Part shown: positions 62,487 to 64,000 of the stretch, piece after piece | Position numbering within the stretch: position 1 is the stretch's first letter | Layout: the number at the start of each line of letters is the position of its first letter | Assembly (NCBI RefSeq): GCF_004379255.2 | Contig: NC_056048.1 | Coordinates: forward strand, 16,019,197 to 16,083,196 | From: Salvia splendens | Taxonomy: Eukaryota > Streptophyta > Magnoliopsida > Lamiales > Lamiaceae | Length of the DNA: 64,000 nucleotides | Direction of reading: 5' to 3' | The notes under the pieces: model-generated | What the model saw: the letters and a program-made list of their open reading frames with translations, nothing else | Databases searched by the model: none | What the model was told of the DNA's origin: nothing | Program-made: the position numbers and the translations under genes

Positions 62487-64000
62487 ACAAATAGCCGCAA
62501 TGGGAGATTCACAATAGGCATCAAAATCTGGAGACCATTTGAAGACCCTCATGGGATGTCTATCGATAAACCAAACCGGGGTGCCCTTAGGCCCGCTTAG
62601 AAGCCGTGCATAATCAACAATATCCTCAAATTGAACAAGAATATTCTTTGCGTTGATATACTTCCATGAGAATCCTCGACAAAACTTGATATGATCAAGA
62701 GCTTTTTGGATTTGAAGAGATGATGGGATAGAATGCGAAAACTTACCAACGATTGCATGTCCGAGGTTGGTTACCAACTTTTGAATTTCGGCACCGGAGA
62801 AATAGATAGACGGGATGCCGTTCGAGGTGGATGCAAAGCCAATGTTGGGGATGGTCTCGGGAACAAAGACTTGTGGCCCGTCGGTATTTGGTGTTCCCCA
62901 GAGCATGTCCGCCATGGTTTTTGGACTTTGGTTATGCTTCAGGTTGGTCGCGCCACAACCAGCCTGGTTCGGGCCATTCTTGGTTTTGTTCAGAAATCCT
63001 CCTGTTTCGGCCGCATAGTCCCTGCTTGGTTGGCCGAGGTTAACTTGGGACTTCCCCGGGACATATCCCGTTTTGTTCGGCTCCAATGGCCCCTTAACAA
63101 CCGATGCGCATGGAGTTCCCGAGACGCCCGAGACGCACGAGGCACCCTCCATTACCACGCCACCCGATACGCCCGACGTGCCCGATACGCCGGAAATGTC
63201 CGAGACACCCTCCATTTCCGCGGCACCCGATACAGCCGCCGTGCCTGAGACACCCGATACACCCACCATGCCCGAGACGCCCGAGATACCCGAAACACCC
63301 GATACACCTCCCATTTCCACGGTACCCGATACACCCGACGTGCCCGAGACTCCCGAGACACCCGAAACACCCGATACACCTCCCATGATGACACGGGTTG
63401 GATGGTCACCCGATTTAGACTTCGACCAACATCCTACCTTTCCGGACTGGGGCCGGCCAGTTTCAAAAGAGTCCCGGAGTCTACGGATTCTAACCCTCTC
63501 AAGAGGAGGGAAGTCCTCGTAGGATGGTGTCGAGGATTTCAAAATCATTGGCTCCGGTGGTTCGTTGGCCGTCAGCCGTAGAGAAGTTGGCTCGACCGAT
63601 GGGTGTTCAACCTCTGACTTGTTGGGGGCAATAAGAAGTTGTGCCGCCATATTGTCTAGCATTTCCACCATGTCCATGGAGGCATGGGGTAGAATGTTGT
63701 CCTTTTTCCCATCCATTTCAGACCCATCAACCAAAGCACCATGTGACTCATCAAGTTGGTAAGGAATTATGTGTCTTTCCAAAAGAGAATTTGTTTCTTT
63801 TGCCAAATCGGGATTGTTGACTATCGTGTCTCCCAAGGATCCATTTGCAACACATGTGACCCCTCCACAAGGGTGGTAAGGGACAAATGAGCTTTTCAAA
63901 AGGGATTTTGTACCTTTATCCATATTTGGCAAGTTGACTACTCCTTCCACCATGGGGTATTGTGCATCACGTGAGCTAGCAAGGGGGGTTGTGGTGGCGT
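62487..64000 (-). pseudogene. LINE G ORF1, partial (runs off the window)
   Basis: The minus frame is open from the window edge to 62487. It encodes the acidic middle region (VNLPNMDKGTKSLL, repeated PYQ/PYH), SYEDFPPLERVRIRRLRDSF, a Val-Ser-Gly repeat region (63106-63390), then the DUF4283-like start: MADMLWGTPNTDGPQVF, GIPSIYFSG, HAIVGKFSHSIP, GPKGTPVWFIDRHPMRVFKW. Homology is lost abruptly after SPIAAI at about 62487, before the CCHC knuckle, so the 3' part and ORF2 are deleted. The part shown carries no stop. Confidence 0.85.
63106..63390 (-). repeat. 9-bp minisatellite coding for Val-Ser-Gly repeats in LINE G ORF1
   Basis: The plus strand is built of CCCGA(G/T)AC(G/A/C) units, giving (G)VSG repeats on the minus strand. 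Three or four blocks of VSG repeats are separated by a spacer encoding a Met-Glu/Gly-containing motif (VEMGG, AEMEG, VVMEG), so a higher-order unit of about 70-80 bp is visible. Length remains a multiple of three and the frame stays open. The other ORF1 copies here lack this array. Confidence 0.85.

Noticed and set aside
63106..63390. Regular short repeats considered as a CRISPR array
   Set aside because: Units are 9 bp, contiguous, in frame with a protein and in a plant genome; no repeat-spacer pattern.

Overview
This window is a nested retroelement cluster from a flowering-plant nuclear genome, most likely a eudicot. The evidence is plant-type L1 LINEs with an RNase H domain, Tnt1-like Ty1/copia, Athila-type Ty3/gypsy elements primed by tRNA-Asp, an endogenous pararetrovirus, a plant-length RPL27 copy, a fragment of an RPK2-like receptor kinase, short GT-AG introns and many TATA-bearing LTRs. 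I see no prokaryotic gene organisation, tRNA, rRNA or CRISPR array.

Left part (1-12.2 kb). On the minus strand there is a three-exon gene with the 'putative gypsy-type transposon' domain (306-2162), then a Tnt1-like copia element that has lost RT/RNase H and its 3' LTR (2431-5382). The copia sits inside the ORF1 of an older LINE (5383-6245). Next come the gag and 5' LTR of an Athila-like gypsy element (6312-about 9090), an RPK2-like gene fragment (9160-9565), a short non-autonomous LINE derivative (about 10.2-10.85 kb) and the integrase end of another gypsy element (10.85-12.16 kb).

Middle part (12.2-29.1 kb). This is a pile of LINEs of one family, named A to D here. A (+) is truncated, B (+) is internally deleted, C (-) is broken by a further LINE 3' fragment, and D (+) is full length at about 7.3 kb with two ORFs. 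In full-length copies ORF1 encodes a DUF4283-like RNA-binding region and a CCHC knuckle. ORF2 encodes endonuclease, reverse transcriptase, zf-RVT and RNase H.

29.1-36.5 kb. A decayed petuvirus/florendovirus-like endogenous pararetrovirus carries movement protein, coat protein, protease, RT, RNase H and a 3' ORF. Its RNase H region is split by an intact processed copy of ribosomal protein gene RPL27, with poly(A) and target-site duplication. Beyond it lies a 0.22-kb-arm inverted duplication of LINE ORF1 sequence.

36.5-48.8 kb. Remnants of an intron-containing host gene (best guess: PATROL1/unc-13 homolog, DUF810) are split by LINE E (-). LINE E is the best-preserved copy: 14-bp target-site duplication, intact ORF1, and ORF2 with one nonsense codon. 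LINE F (+, 5'-truncated) cuts into an upstream exon of the same gene.

48.8-64 kb. An Athila-type element (-) has gag, protease, RT/RNase H, integrase and a downstream ATHILA ORF-1-like ORF, all with a few lesions. Both LTRs are truncated on their outer sides. Its right LTR received a second copy of the non-autonomous LINE derivative. An LTR-like AT-rich segment and LINE G (-) ORF1 with an expanded Val-Ser-Gly minisatellite close the window.

No single coherent new pathway is visible. The most interesting signals are the RPL27 retrocopy inside a viral insertion, the non-autonomous LINE derivative that shares the autonomous LINE 3' terminus, the nonsense codon shared by two LINE copies, and the large inverted repeat.
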